Positions 23,552 to 49,135 of a DNA stretch of 64,000 nt are shown here, piece by piece. The DNA comes from Brachyhypopomus gauderio (taxonomy: Eukaryota; Chordata; Actinopteri; Gymnotiformes; Hypopomidae). The DNA lies in assembly GCF_052324685.1 (NCBI RefSeq), contig NC_135223.1:11039766-11103765 (forward strand). Reading direction: 5' to 3'. Position 1 is the first letter of the stretch; each line of letters begins with the position of its first letter. The notes beneath the pieces were generated by a model that was not told where the DNA came from, did no database searches, and saw only the letters and a list, made by a program, of their open reading frames with translations. Position numbers and translations under genes: made by a program.

Positions 23552-26064
23552 GTATGTGCTCTTTGCGGCGTGGGTAAGTCAACCCTCATTTTGTAACATA
23601 AACGAACAGGGGAATCGTTATTGCCGTCTTCTAAATCGCCATCTCCGACTTCAGACCACAGTGAAGTGAAGCTCCTGCTCAGTAACAACTGATGTAATTT
23701 GAAACGGAACATTCATATTTAGGCCTTGGCAGATCGTTACGATATATTGTGATAATATTTGTAGGCGGTTAGTTAGGTTATTTGATTTAGGCTGCAGCAC
23801 TCGCTTTTAGATTAGCACGAGACAGGCTATTACAGAGGTCCCATCTATTTCTAGATCAATTGTTTTTGAAGACTCATAATATTTTTTGTTCCACTTCGTA
23901 ATTACCTAGTGCTAAAAGCAATACTGTCATATTGTACTATTACTGTTTTTTTTACTCATCATGTCCGCAGGTTTCTCATTTTGGCACAACTACTGTGTAG
24001 TCTACTAACCCAGAGATGTAGGCTGTAAGGCAATAGACTCATTCTCTCTTCTGCGCTCCTTTAACAAGTACAGTTTTTCTTCTGTAGTGATGTGGCGGAA
24101 ACGCCATTATAATAGGCTACTAATTAATTACGCACGTTTCTGTGGACTTTCTTCCTCGTCGCTTTAGGTTCTAGTTTATTCTATTTTCGGAACACCCTTC
24201 TATATCTAGGTCAGAGTGAAGAGCGCAGAAATGGGAGTCGGTCTTAAGTTTGTCAGTCGATGGTAATCTAGGTCCCTTTTCAGTAAAACTCAGGGAAGAC
24301 TCCAGAAACTGAGAATGAGCAGATGAACTTATGACCCTGCACTGGACAGCGTATTCTATGTTGTGATTTACAATAAGGGCGGTTTACCCACTGCAATGGA
24401 TGACAGTTTCAAGGTGCCTGAATTGCGAAAGATTATGAGTGACATCTAAGTGATTTAACAAAGAGCTGCATTGTTGTCAAGTCATGTTGGTTGGTTGAGA
24501 AACTATTTGAGAACTAAGAATTCTGGTCTAATATAATCACCCAAGTAATAACTGAAATATAGTAACTTGCTGGAAGGTAACTGCACTTGATATGGAAAGG
24601 GTATGAGAGTACCTGTCGGAAGACCGAACAAAAGTGCTGAACTAATTACTAATAAAATATGGTGGAACAAAGAATCAGTAATACTGCTGAAATAGATCTG
24701 AAGAGGGAAATGTTGAGGTAAGAGGACAAAAGAAGGAAAAAGAGTAGCACTTGTGAAGTAAATGCTTTTGAATGCAAGGTCATAGAATAGAAGAGAGTAT
24801 TAGTAGAGAGCAAGAAGGGAGGTGCAAGAAGAAAAGGGATACCTAACTTGAATTGACTTAAAGAAAGTCAGACCCTTAAATCATTTATTTGTTTTCTCAT
24901 TTTCAAGATTTGTATCAGCATCACCATTGTTAAGGAGATCATCTGATTTCAGAAATAGACCCATGGTACAGCAGGGAGATCATGACTTTCATTAATGAAT
25001 TTCATGAAGTTTATTATTCAGTATTCAGTGGGATATATCGTGCAGATGAGGGCGGTGTTTTTGCTATTATGAGATGGATGAAATAGAAAGGGTGTGTGTG
25101 TGTGTGGGGGGGGGGGGCAAAAAAAACTTAATAGGAAGGAGGTAGAAGCAAAATGAATGATTGTGGTAAACTTTGAAAAGTAGGCGTAGGTCCCAGCGAG
25201 GGAAAGAGACCCTTAAATATCCTTTCCACTTTGCTCTTGAGCACACCCCCCCCCCCCCCCCCCCCCCCATCCCCACACACACACACACACACACATACGC
25301 GCAGGCGCGCTGTGCACTGCACTCTCTCTGTTTTCCACAGGCCCATTTTTCATTCCTCCATTCCTTTGGGATTATTTTTTATAGCACCAAATCCTAAAAG
25401 GAGTCCCATGAATGTTGTACCTTCCATAGAAAACCACTGAACATTGTCCACAGTGGGGTTCCACTTCAACCATGCAGTAATATTACATGCAGTAATCATT
25501 ACATTTTTGATGATTATGATCACTACATACACTGAGGTCCTGAGATGCTACCAATGAGATTGTACTGCATGAGTGTGGATACACAAGAAATTGCTTTTTT
25601 TCTGTGGCTCAGAGTTCTTTGAATCATACAGTATCGACCTCCACAGCTGTTTAGCAGAATGCACATCCTGCGTTGTAGTCGTATGTTTTTTCCTTCAGGC
25701 TAGAGGTTGACTACTGTATTTTATGGGTCCCCTGTGCAGTGCACTGAGATCATCATTCAGAGTCTTCCATAGAAATGAGCTCATCTTTTTTTGGAAAGCA
25801 CCTGCTTTTTGGACAGCTCAGAAAACAGTTTTGGCTGACTTGTCTAGAAAACAGTCAAGGGAATTTTTCAGGGTTTGTTCAAAGAACGATTTGTGGGAAC
25901 TTGTTTGAAGAGATGTAATGTTTCAGATTATGCAGCTACTACTATTGCTAATAGTAGTAATCTTACAACAAGTATTATGACAAATCTATAGAATAATGAA
26001 GTCATTATAATAAACTGTTCTTTACCATTCATTTCCCCATGACCTCCTTGCATTTCTGTTCTAG
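23552..26064 (+). other. Putative intron 1 of the ASH1L-like gene
   Basis: A 2.5-kb stretch without recognised exons; an acceptor (TTCTGTTCTAG) at 26054-26064 would open the first coding exon. It contains G- and C-runs with (GT)n/(CA)n at 25091-25117 and 25245-25292. Confidence 0.35.
25245..25292. repeat. poly-C run followed by (CA)n
   Basis: About 24 consecutive C, a short CATCCC break, then about 13 CA units. The reverse motif, (GT)9 with 12 G, lies at 25091-25117, so the two could pair as an imperfect hairpin. Confidence 0.85.
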
Positions 26065-26191
26065 GCTGGAGAATCAGTAAAAGAAGATTGCATTGAACTT
26101 AATTGGTTAGGAGTTTGAACATTTATTCAACAAACATTGTTCCTGGAAAAGTTGCCTTACACTTTGTGTTGTCTCATTACCGAAAGTCCAA

Positions 26192-40104
<13,913 letters not shown>

Positions 40105-41479
40105 GAGAGACGAAGCCACACCCTCACATCCGCCTCCCAGGGCACGTTGTGGTTGGGGTGAGGACCATGGTAACAGTCCCACAGGCATGATGGGGCCTTG
40201 AAGAAGAGGCAGACAATGCCCTCCAATACCAAAGACCTGTTGTGTGGTGTGCTCACAAAGGCATTGCACAGGTGAGACTCACAAGCACAAATAAAAATGC
40301 ACAATATCTTCCCAGACATACACTTTACAGTACAACACTCAATAAGAGCACACAGAACCCAACGTGATCTGACAATTGACAGAGTTCAGGTTAATCCCTC
40401 TCTAACTGTTCAGAGTTTGGCATTACATGACTTGTTTTCAACCTCTGATTCTGCCTCTGATCAGCTAATATACCAAGTATGCATATTTCCATCTCAGTGC
40501 TAGACTGCCCTGTGCTTAGCAGTAAACACCAATACAACCCGCCTTGTGCTTCTATTATTAATTCCCACCTTGTCTACCGTCATGTGACCCAGAAGCATCA
40601 GCACATAATCTTCATTATATTTGAGTGTATTTTTAGCAGCTAGGGTCCTTACCATACGCACAGCATAACATCAGACCACATTACACCCATTCTCTATATA
40701 CTGTACTGGTGACCTGTCCTGTCGCATACTCATTATAAACTGATATTTATTTATTTGATATGTATTATCATGACACTAACCATTTAAACCCCGCCAAAGA
40801 GGGTCATGTGACCACCTTCATCCTTACACCCCAGCCCAGTGGCTTCACTCGGTGCTGTTCCAAACGCTTGCACTGATGTTTCTTGTCTTCTCAAACTATC
40901 AGGTTCCTGGCTCCTTAGGCTCAAACTTCCTGTGCTTCAGCTTTGTCATGTTATCTATTTCATATTTTATCCCATTCAGCTATTTCTGAGTCAGATGTTT
41001 GTAACGTGACCGTGACTTTGACAAAGACATTGTTTTATTGGTCAGTTTTATTGGTGATGTGCCACAACTTGGTTTGTGCTGATATAATAACACCTGGTTA
41101 GAAGACATAACGATTTACCATAATATATAAGTATCTGAAATAAGAACAGACAACAGTTTATACATAAACACAGGCAGCTACAACTGTATTCACAACTGCT
41201 AAACAAATATATAAAATGTGAAGATTTAAGGTACCAAACTCTAGCACTGGTTGATAATTTGCTCTGCTGATTTAAATCTAGCACATTTGAGCCAATCAAA
41301 TGAGGCCTTCAGCTGCAACTCTGTATTAACACACTGTATCTACACTATATTCATACAATGTTGGTTAAAGTCTTTTTAGTGAGAGTTGTCAGGTTTCTGG
41401 ATCTTTGTTACTCTTGTCTAGATAGGTTGATATGTCATCCTTAAAGATAAATATTGGAAAATGCAGTGTGCAAGAATGC
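40105..41479. other. 3' flank of the ASH1L-like gene
   Basis: Probable 3' UTR followed by spacer. I looked here for PHD (paired Cys/His) and BAH peptides and found none. An open reading NALQYQRPVVWCAHKGIAQ ending at a GTGAG donor (40213-40270) has no ASH1L counterpart. Confidence 0.4.
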
Positions 41480-42260
41480 AGAGCTTATGTGATGATGTTG
41501 AGTTCTCTCCTTTTGAAATACTGTGTGATAGAGGACCTCCAGGACTGTGACAGAGGACCTTCTGTGCTGGCACAGCCAAATATCTTTTCACTGCCAATTA
41601 ATCTCTTAGGCACTGAAAATGTAAATCTCTTTAGGGGTGATGTAAGGACAGATTTAACAAAGGCTGATTTGAGTTGTGCTCTTAGTGCCTGCAGTAGGTT
41701 AAATGTTCCAAGCTTCCACAGGAAGCATGTCCTCTGCTGCACCTTCTTTAAGATGGAGCTGACAGTGTTTTCCCTTTTGAGATGCCAGAAAGTTATTGTT
41801 CCAATTTTAAGATAAATTGAAAGACTCCTGTAGTGAAAGATGAGTCATTGATAGCAGGAACCAGAAGTTGAGGAATTCTCCTGAAGTTCTCAATCATCTC
41901 CAGAGCTTCTACAACATTTAGCTTGAGACTGCTAAACCTATATCAGGACACATGCTGCTCTTCTTCCTCTATTCGGATTCACTCAGTAGGATATTCGGGG
42001 ATCATTACAGGGAGTCCTGAAGGAACAGTCATTTGGTGTAAAGAGGGAGCACGCTACCTTCTGAAGCGGCAGAGTAGAAGGGCAGATAGTGTTAGGTGCA
42101 CCGCCCAACTTCACACAGGGGGAAGCTGGTGATCCACTGACAGATGGAGTCAGGCACAGACAGCCAGGACAACCTGGTATATGGGAGCTATGGGATTGCT
42201 GTGTTAAATTTAGAGCTGAAGTCACCAAGATGGATCCTGACATAGGAGCATGTATCCCTT
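41480..42260 (-). mobile_element. Decayed LINE (L2/Rex-type) reverse transcriptase remnant
   Basis: Minus-strand fragments in order are VKLGGA..TICPSTLP, a SLFTPNDC-like block, NVVEALEMIENFRR and a broken RCSRGHASCGSLEHL. They correspond to the C-terminal half of fish L2-like LINE RT (VKLG..., Y-T-N-D-C, LN..KT.EM..DFR, KKAQQR..FLR). Several frames and stops; no 3' tail was identified. Confidence 0.55.
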
Positions 42261-45200
42261 CCTAATGATCCCTTCCCTGCAGTACGAGCCACAGCATTAC
42301 CGGCAAACCTGCTGGCACTGTTGAGAAACTACAGGGATCCTGTTCTAGGGCATGTGATTGTTTTGAGTGCTTTTGAGGGAAGGACTGAGTGATGGTTATT
42401 TATTTGTGCCGTTTTTCAATGACACAAGAGGAACTAGCACCAGCGGTTTTAAGTTTACATCCTGAAGTTTCCTGAAGATACCTCTCATTTGTAGATATCT
42501 AGAACTTAAGATCTCGTCAGTCATAGATCTTCACAGCTAGGCTATTCAAGTCTACAGTAAAATTTGTTGAGTTGTTTGGCAATTGATGGACATTCATGGA
42601 TCAATAGTTCTAATAGTTGTTAACTTGTATGCCTGTGTAGAATGTGGATTGGGTCTTGGCTGGTAGCCATTTTTTAATGCTAGTTAAGAGTTTCTGTTAA
42701 ACTGTCTAAACTGTTATATACTCACTGTATCAGTTACTTTGGAAGCTTTGCACTAAATCTCAGCAATATCCATAGATTAATGGAGATAAATGGTTTATTT
42801 GCATATACAATTTAGAGATGGAGAGAACAGCAGCTTATGAGGAAATATTGAAGCACTGTAGGTTAATTCTTTATACAGTCCTAGGGGTGTAGAGGTGTTA
42901 TAGTTAGGTGAGAAATGGAACCCCCAGAGGTCTAGATGCTGTTTAATCAGAAACAAGGTAATGTCTCCTCTTACCAAATGATGGCTTTACAATGAGGAAC
43001 AGTGTGAATTGAACAGGGAAATACACAGCAGTGCCACATTACAGTGTGTGACAGTATAGATCCTAGATAATTTTGGTATACAAATACATCCAGTAGTTCT
43101 ATGACATATTATTAATACAATATATCTCAATAATCATTTGACAATGTACCCCAAGAGCAGGTGCAGGGCTAGGAAAGCCTCCAGATTTTACTAGTGAATT
43201 GAATTCATGGAGAAACACTGGGACAGACCAAGCAGTGTAAGGGTGGCTTACACGCCACAGCACTGAAACCGAAGAACCACGTAAATAGTGTTAGGGGTTA
43301 CGCAGCATTTAAGCAGCTGCTGGTAGGTTTTGATGCCTGTAGCAGGAACTGTTCTGACTGGAGCTGTACTGTCCTGACTGGAGCGGTACTGTTCTGACTG
43401 GAGCGGTACTGTCCTGACTTGAGCTGTACTCACCCACCTAGAACAGAACATTTTTCCTTGGACAAGGCTGTCCAACTTAATGACATTAGTTGTGACATAT
43501 CTAATGCCCTTGTCCTGGACAATACAAAATGACCATTAATTGGAAATGACAAGATCTGCGTTGGTTGGGCAGAAGCATGTACCTGTGAACCAACCTAGGG
43601 ACCATGACTGCATGAATTTCACACTGGCCCTGTAACATTTTTTTAGCTGAATCTGCAGTGACCATGTTGTACATTCTAACATCTTCCACTAACTGAGCAT
43701 AAAAGTTACCTTAAAAGTTACCCATAATAGTTTACCATTAAAGTTACCTCCCCTATAGTATGTGTTGCAGAAACCAGATGGCAAGTAGCTTGGTTAGTCA
43801 GTACTCCTCCCTTTGCATTAGCTTTGGTCCTCAATGGTGATACATGATACATGAATGGTGTTTTTTAGATTTTAAGGCTATAGAAATGGCATTTGCTGTG
43901 GACCCAGTAGCACCCACACAAGCTGCAGTGTCAGATACCACATCTCTACACTTTGTCATGAATAATTAACCATAACATCATTTGTAAAATAATCTTTCTG
44001 CATATATAAAACGAGTAGATATGCCCCCATTAATCATGGCAAGGGCCCTCCTTCTGGAACCAGTCCATATTTAAGCCCTGTGTACATTTTATGGAATTTA
44101 CAGGAGCACAAGTTGTCTTTCCATAGATTTGCATTGCACACTTCATGAGTATATCCACTCCAGGGCAGTAATAACTGTTTAATCCCACTGCAGTATTTTA
44201 CCAGTTATCAATGTGTATTTTATACTGATTATTATAATTGATTGCTTTATTCCAGAGTAATCCCATATCAAACCACATGTGAACCCATTTGCACTAGGAT
44301 TCATTATTATTCATGACACTGCAGCATTGTGTCACGCGGTGCAAACATGATGTGCTAAGAGCAGTGAGATTTATAGAGGGCAACGGTTGAGGGTCAGGCT
44401 TACCAACATGAACACATGATACAATAAACACATAAAAGCAATAAACACGAAAGCTAAGATCAGGAAAACTGAAAAAAAAATCACAAGAAACAAGGAAACA
44501 TGAAAAACAGTTTTAACAAATAACATAACAAAGCACTTACAATGACCAGTGAAGATGTTAAACACAGGTTATAAATAGGCAAGTAAATGAGAGGATAATA
44601 AGAAAGAGGTGGCAGCAATAACAAGGGCAGAGAACTAATCGAGGGGAGTAACTCAGAACGACAACAAAAAGCATGTGGAACAAAACACTGGAAAGTTAAG
44701 GAAACAGGGCAAGAGGGAGAAGCCATGTCTGGGAACTTGTCAGGGTTTTCTTTCTCCACACAGATGACATTGTATTCATCGGTATTGGTTATAGACGTGT
44801 TTTGGGTGCATGACATTTTCAAAAGACTCTCTAGGAGCCTGAGGAGTGGGAAGGAAACATTATGCCTCATGCTGATCCCCACGCTGATATTTTTTCATTC
44901 TTGTCAGATGAACCGAGGCTGCATTTCTTGTTAGGCCACTGATGGAGTAGTGAAGAGTACTGTGGGCAGTCTAGCTAGGAGAAAATTTGATTTCAGCAGG
45001 ACCTCATGTCAGGTTCCACTGCAAAGCTCTCATGTATGTCAAAGCTTGGATTTGTCTACTGCCCGGGCCCTGTGAGACCCTGTGAGACCCTGTGAGACCC
45101 TCTGAGCCAGACACTTACTGTAGTTAAGCAGCATCACCCATAAGATGATGTTCACCCATCACCAGGAATGTCCTCTCATGTCCTCTTTGCTCGACTGAAG

Positions 45201-45449
45201 ATTGTAGTTCTGGACTGGTTGGACGTGCTCTTAGGGGAGAAGAACAGCTGGGAGATGAGCAAGATTCAGTGCTGCTCTGTGCTTACTAACATTGGTAGAA
45301 AATGGTCTATACCCAAGTTTTGCTGAGGGTTTTTTGTTTTTGAGTTTTCAGTCTCTGATTTGCTCACTCAACTAAGCCTTATCCCTCTGGTTGAAATGAA
45401 TAGTGAAACCTCTGTTTGATTCCTTGAGCTTGTCACACCGTTTTCAAAA
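42261..45449. other. Gene-free interval with unclassified repeats
   Basis: No conserved protein could be read on either strand. It holds the 20-bp minisatellite at 43351-43430 and a 10-bp repeat (TGTGAGACCC, three copies) at 45071-45100. A hydrophobic minus-strand reading at 44371-44565 looks like compositional bias. Confidence 0.4.
43351..43430. repeat. 20-bp minisatellite, four copies
   Basis: Exact 20-bp periodicity with unit GTYCTGACTGGAGCKGTACT repeated four times; copies alternate T/C at position 3 and T/G at position 15. Confidence 0.92.
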
Positions 45450-46060
45450 GCATTTCCTGTAAAATGGGTGCCCAGACAATAGTCCCCATCTTTTCTGTCA
45501 GTAACACCTCAGCCACTTTGGCCATTGTGTCACAGGCATTTGGGAATGTTCCTGCCCACTTTGTGAAGTGTTCTTTAAACCCCAGTAAATTTTTCTTCCC
45601 CCTACAGTTTCATAATGAGCTAATTCAATTTATTTGCAGCTGTGCAAATGGTTGCATAGATCTAGGTTGTTGTTTCATTCTTCCTTTGAGTGTCAGTCCA
45701 GGGTTCCAGCAGGCACATGCAGCACCCCAATGATCATAATCACGAATGTTATTGTTCACTTTCGAAAGCCCTCAAGTCTGTCCAAGCTGATGTCACCTCA
45801 GTCTGTGTATGACATAACCTATAAAGGTGAATCATAGTACCCATTATCAGATCTGGCAGATTTGCAGTCACCTTTGGATCACTCCAGATGGAGTCTTATC
45901 TCCACTACCACAGTTCTCCATCCGCAACCATTTTGTTCAAGTTTACTAAGACTTCACATGCTTCTGATAATGTGTATAGTTGTTCAGACTAGCTGGCCAC
46001 AGCAAACTTTACATCTATGTCCTGCCCTTCCTGCAAATGTATTCTCTTCAACATAGAAAG
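45450..46060 (-). mobile_element. Remnant of a retroelement integrase (gypsy/ERV-like)
   Basis: The minus strand reads, in pieces, a block resembling the integrase core of gypsy or endogenous retroviral pol: an EHFTKWAGTFPNA segment preceded by a broken 'QPFAQLQIN' stretch and followed by VAEVLLTEK. Stops and frameshifts interrupt it. The upstream part is too decayed to identify a zinc-binding region, and no LTRs were found around it. It is an old inactive fragment. Confidence 0.45.
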
Positions 46061-46404
46061 ATTACCAAGCAACATAAAGGTTGCATGCCTCTTCAATAGG
46101 ACACTCTTTCACTCTCTGACTGTGCTTCACTTATCTGTGATGTAGCAATGGTGTAATTCCCTTTTGCCAGATGTGGATACACAACTTCAGTGTAATAAAA
46201 ATGATTCCCTTTTTCCCTCCATATCCTATTGCGTTTATCACATCACTGCTGATTATTTACTTGATAAAATAGTAAAACCAGAGTGAGAAACCTCGGTATC
46301 AACATCTGGTGCTCTTTTTAATGGAGATTCAGGCTTAGCTTTGTCAATGAAAAATAAGCCTGCCATAAAAAATACGCCGCTCTCCATAAACTGTAGTAGA
46401 TGTG

Positions 46405-46495
46405 GTCCTGTAGCTCAGCTGGAGTACTTTGAGCTGTGTGCTCTGTGTGCCACGATCCACGAGGTCATGGTCTCTGTTCCCAGGGAGCACACGCT
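46405..46495 (+). repeat. tRNA-derived SINE head
   Basis: GTCCTGTAGCTCAGCTGGAG matches the A-box side of fish tRNA-derived SINEs, and GGTCATGGTCTCTGTTCCCAG about 45 bases on is a decayed B box followed by the usual CCCAGGGA join. A functional tRNA is excluded by the lack of a cloverleaf. Confidence 0.65.
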
Positions 46496-49135
46496 GCATT
46501 TCACTGTTTTGTACTGAGCAATTACAGTAAATTGAATCTTAATACAGTTGTCATGTGTCCTCTATTTACTTACATGTCAAGTGTAAGTGGCAGGAGAGAA
46601 TTAGCGAGTCCTAACTTTAGAGATGTACATATTTGTTTTATTTAAGGTACAGAAGGCACAACCAGATGTCCATTATATATTTTCATGTGGTCTACCTGCC
46701 CCTTTCAGAGAATCGTTAATTGGTTGTATAATCTGTGAATAACTAGGATTGAGTATGCAACATTCTGCTACATTCTGCAATGACCTGTTATCCGTTGGTT
46801 CAGGGTCACTTGCACGTCTAAGAGATGGCATACCTTAAATATGTAATTTTCCCCTGGGCTGTCTGTACTTTATTGGGGTTACAATTAACACCACTGTTAG
46901 CCAGGTGCTGCAAGATTGATTTCAACCCTCTATTAAGTGCTTCAAAATCCTTTAAAGAGAAGAGCATATAACCTACATATTAAACAAATTTGGGTATTAT
47001 GCACGAGCTTCTGATAGGCCCTACCTGCACAGGGATTTGGTGGAACGAACGAGTCTCGGAGTGGTACCATTACTCAAAGACTTACTTATGTGCCAGCAAG
47101 TTCTTTAACGCTTTGCAATCAGTTTACAGTATGTGTGCTTTGACAAACTGCTGCTTAAGTACTTTACTAGTGTTTGAAGGGATGATGTATCTGCATTTAA
47201 CAGATTGCGTACCTTCCATTTAACAGAGCCCTGCTGGATGGGATGCTTGCTGGGAAAGAAGAGATAAACATTCAGACTGAAAGCCCACCCATCCATACTA
47301 CTCTGGGAAGAAAGGATATCAGACTGAGGAGAAAGGAACTGTTCATCAAAAACAATCAAACCCTTCCTTTCACTTACTCAAACTTTTATCAACACTCCAA
47401 CTGTTCTTTTGTATCTTTACTTGGTGTAACTGAAACGCATGGCATGAAAAAGCTGTTTAGTGAGACAAATCTTAGCCAAGGAATACACTACAAATATTTA
47501 AAATGTGCATTTAGTCAAATGTATTACTTCATATGTTTTCCTTCATGACCGTGTCCTATACATTTCATAATTTGCCTTGTACAATGACTGCACATAGTAC
47601 CAATGATGTAATTAATGTGAGCTGTGCCTAGTATTTAAAAGCAATAAGATGCCATTTTTTGTCCCCATGCTGCTTTTTTACCTCTGTCAAAATGTCCCGT
47701 CTTCAAATGCAGGAATGTTGAACACTTAACTTGTTAGGTCAGACTTGTAGATATGCTAATTATAAGATATTAAGAGATAATCTTTAGAAGAGATGGTTTT
47801 TAGTAAAATAGTTTTTAATTCAACAAGATTTTTTGGGGGTCCAGCCTAGCCATTGAGACCCCATTTTAGTGAGTGGTTTCAGTTAGGTCTCAATAAAGTT
47901 TCTATCAGTGTCTTCAGTGTCTCTTTGCCTGATTATGTTAAGTCACTGGTGGATTTATCAAAGGCTTTTTCACACTGATACAACACAGTGAGCCTAGTTG
48001 TGGGATAGTGAAATTCTATTCTAGAGTACCAATTAAAGAAAAGAAGAGGATGTACCCACAGAGGACCTCAGTTCTCCGTCCTTGAAACTAAAGGAACAAT
48101 AAGTGTTTTTTCCAATTCTTCTTTATGTTACGAAAGAGTCATTATACTGACACCTGGTGGTCTGGATGTTTCAGATATTCTGTACTAAATGTATTTTAAA
48201 TATGGCCACGTCCATGTGTTGGATCCCACTCTATTGCACATAAACTGAATCACGTGAGAACTAAAAACCAGTTTGATTCTTCATCTCGTGTGAGCTACCA
48301 TTTATAGAAAAAAATGTATAAATAAATCTCACTCATACATTTAGTTTGCTACTTTTTGGTGGAAAAATCACTTATTGCTCCTTTATACTTGTCCTACAAT
48401 AACACTGGCTGGGCTTAGAAAACAGGCATGCTCAGAAATGCGAAAATGATCTAGAAAATGAGCAGACAGGCTGAACAGGATCCTAAGATATATAGTGAAA
48501 CGGAACAACCTTGAGGAGCAGCTTAGTAATGTTTGGAATGACAAAGAACTACTGATGAACATACTGGATCAGATCAGATCAGAAACCAGAACAGACATAG
48601 CAGAGGACTCTGATGACAACATGACAATACCATGCTCTCATGAAGTTACAATATTAATGTTGGCATCATTGCAACCAACCCCACCCCATCAAAAAATAAA
48701 ACTTCCAGATATTACTGTAGGACTTATCATTGTAATGGGAATAAGAGGCCATTTCTGCCTGCACTTTTTTATACTTGTCTCAATGTAGAAGTGTATAAAA
48801 TTGAGCAAACACTTTTTAAATATCAGCAAATATAAAGAATATAAGAATACTCATCCATGTTGATAAAATGTCAAAATACATAGACTTTACAGTTATTTCT
48901 GTATCTGTTTTTCAGCATGTTTAACAACCAGTCTTACTACATCATAGAGTTGCTATTTTAAGCAGTGAACACCAGGAAGTTTGTCAGTCTCTCCAATAAC
49001 TGAGTGAAACACTTTCGGTTTTCACTATTGCTTCAGGATTCAAGTCTTAAATTCACAGGTCTTCTCCAACAGCTTAGGGACTCTGAACTGGATATAGTCA
49101 TTTGAATCTAGTGACCATAGCAGCAAAATTCTGTG
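46496..49135. other. Spacer upstream of the TRIM pair
   Basis: AT-rich, with no recognised gene. An open stretch at 48495-48788 (+) is unrelated to anything I know and lacks splice or start context. The TRIM A promoter and 5' UTR should lie in the last few hundred bases. Confidence 0.35.

Noticed and set aside
23232-23669. Open reading of 145 codons near the ASH1L-like 5' end
   Set aside because: It runs through a good splice donor at 23552, has no homology, and the stretch fits a 5' UTR exon better.
44371-44882. Hydrophobic minus-strand readings that might be an envelope or membrane protein
   Set aside because: The composition follows from A-rich plus-strand DNA, and no conserved cysteines or family motifs were found.
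46405-46495. Possible tRNA gene
   Set aside because: The A and B box resemblance is real, but the arms do not pair and the region looks like a SINE head.
48495-48788. Open reading of 97 codons upstream of TRIM A
   Set aside because: No recognised domain, no splice context, low-complexity AT-rich surroundings.
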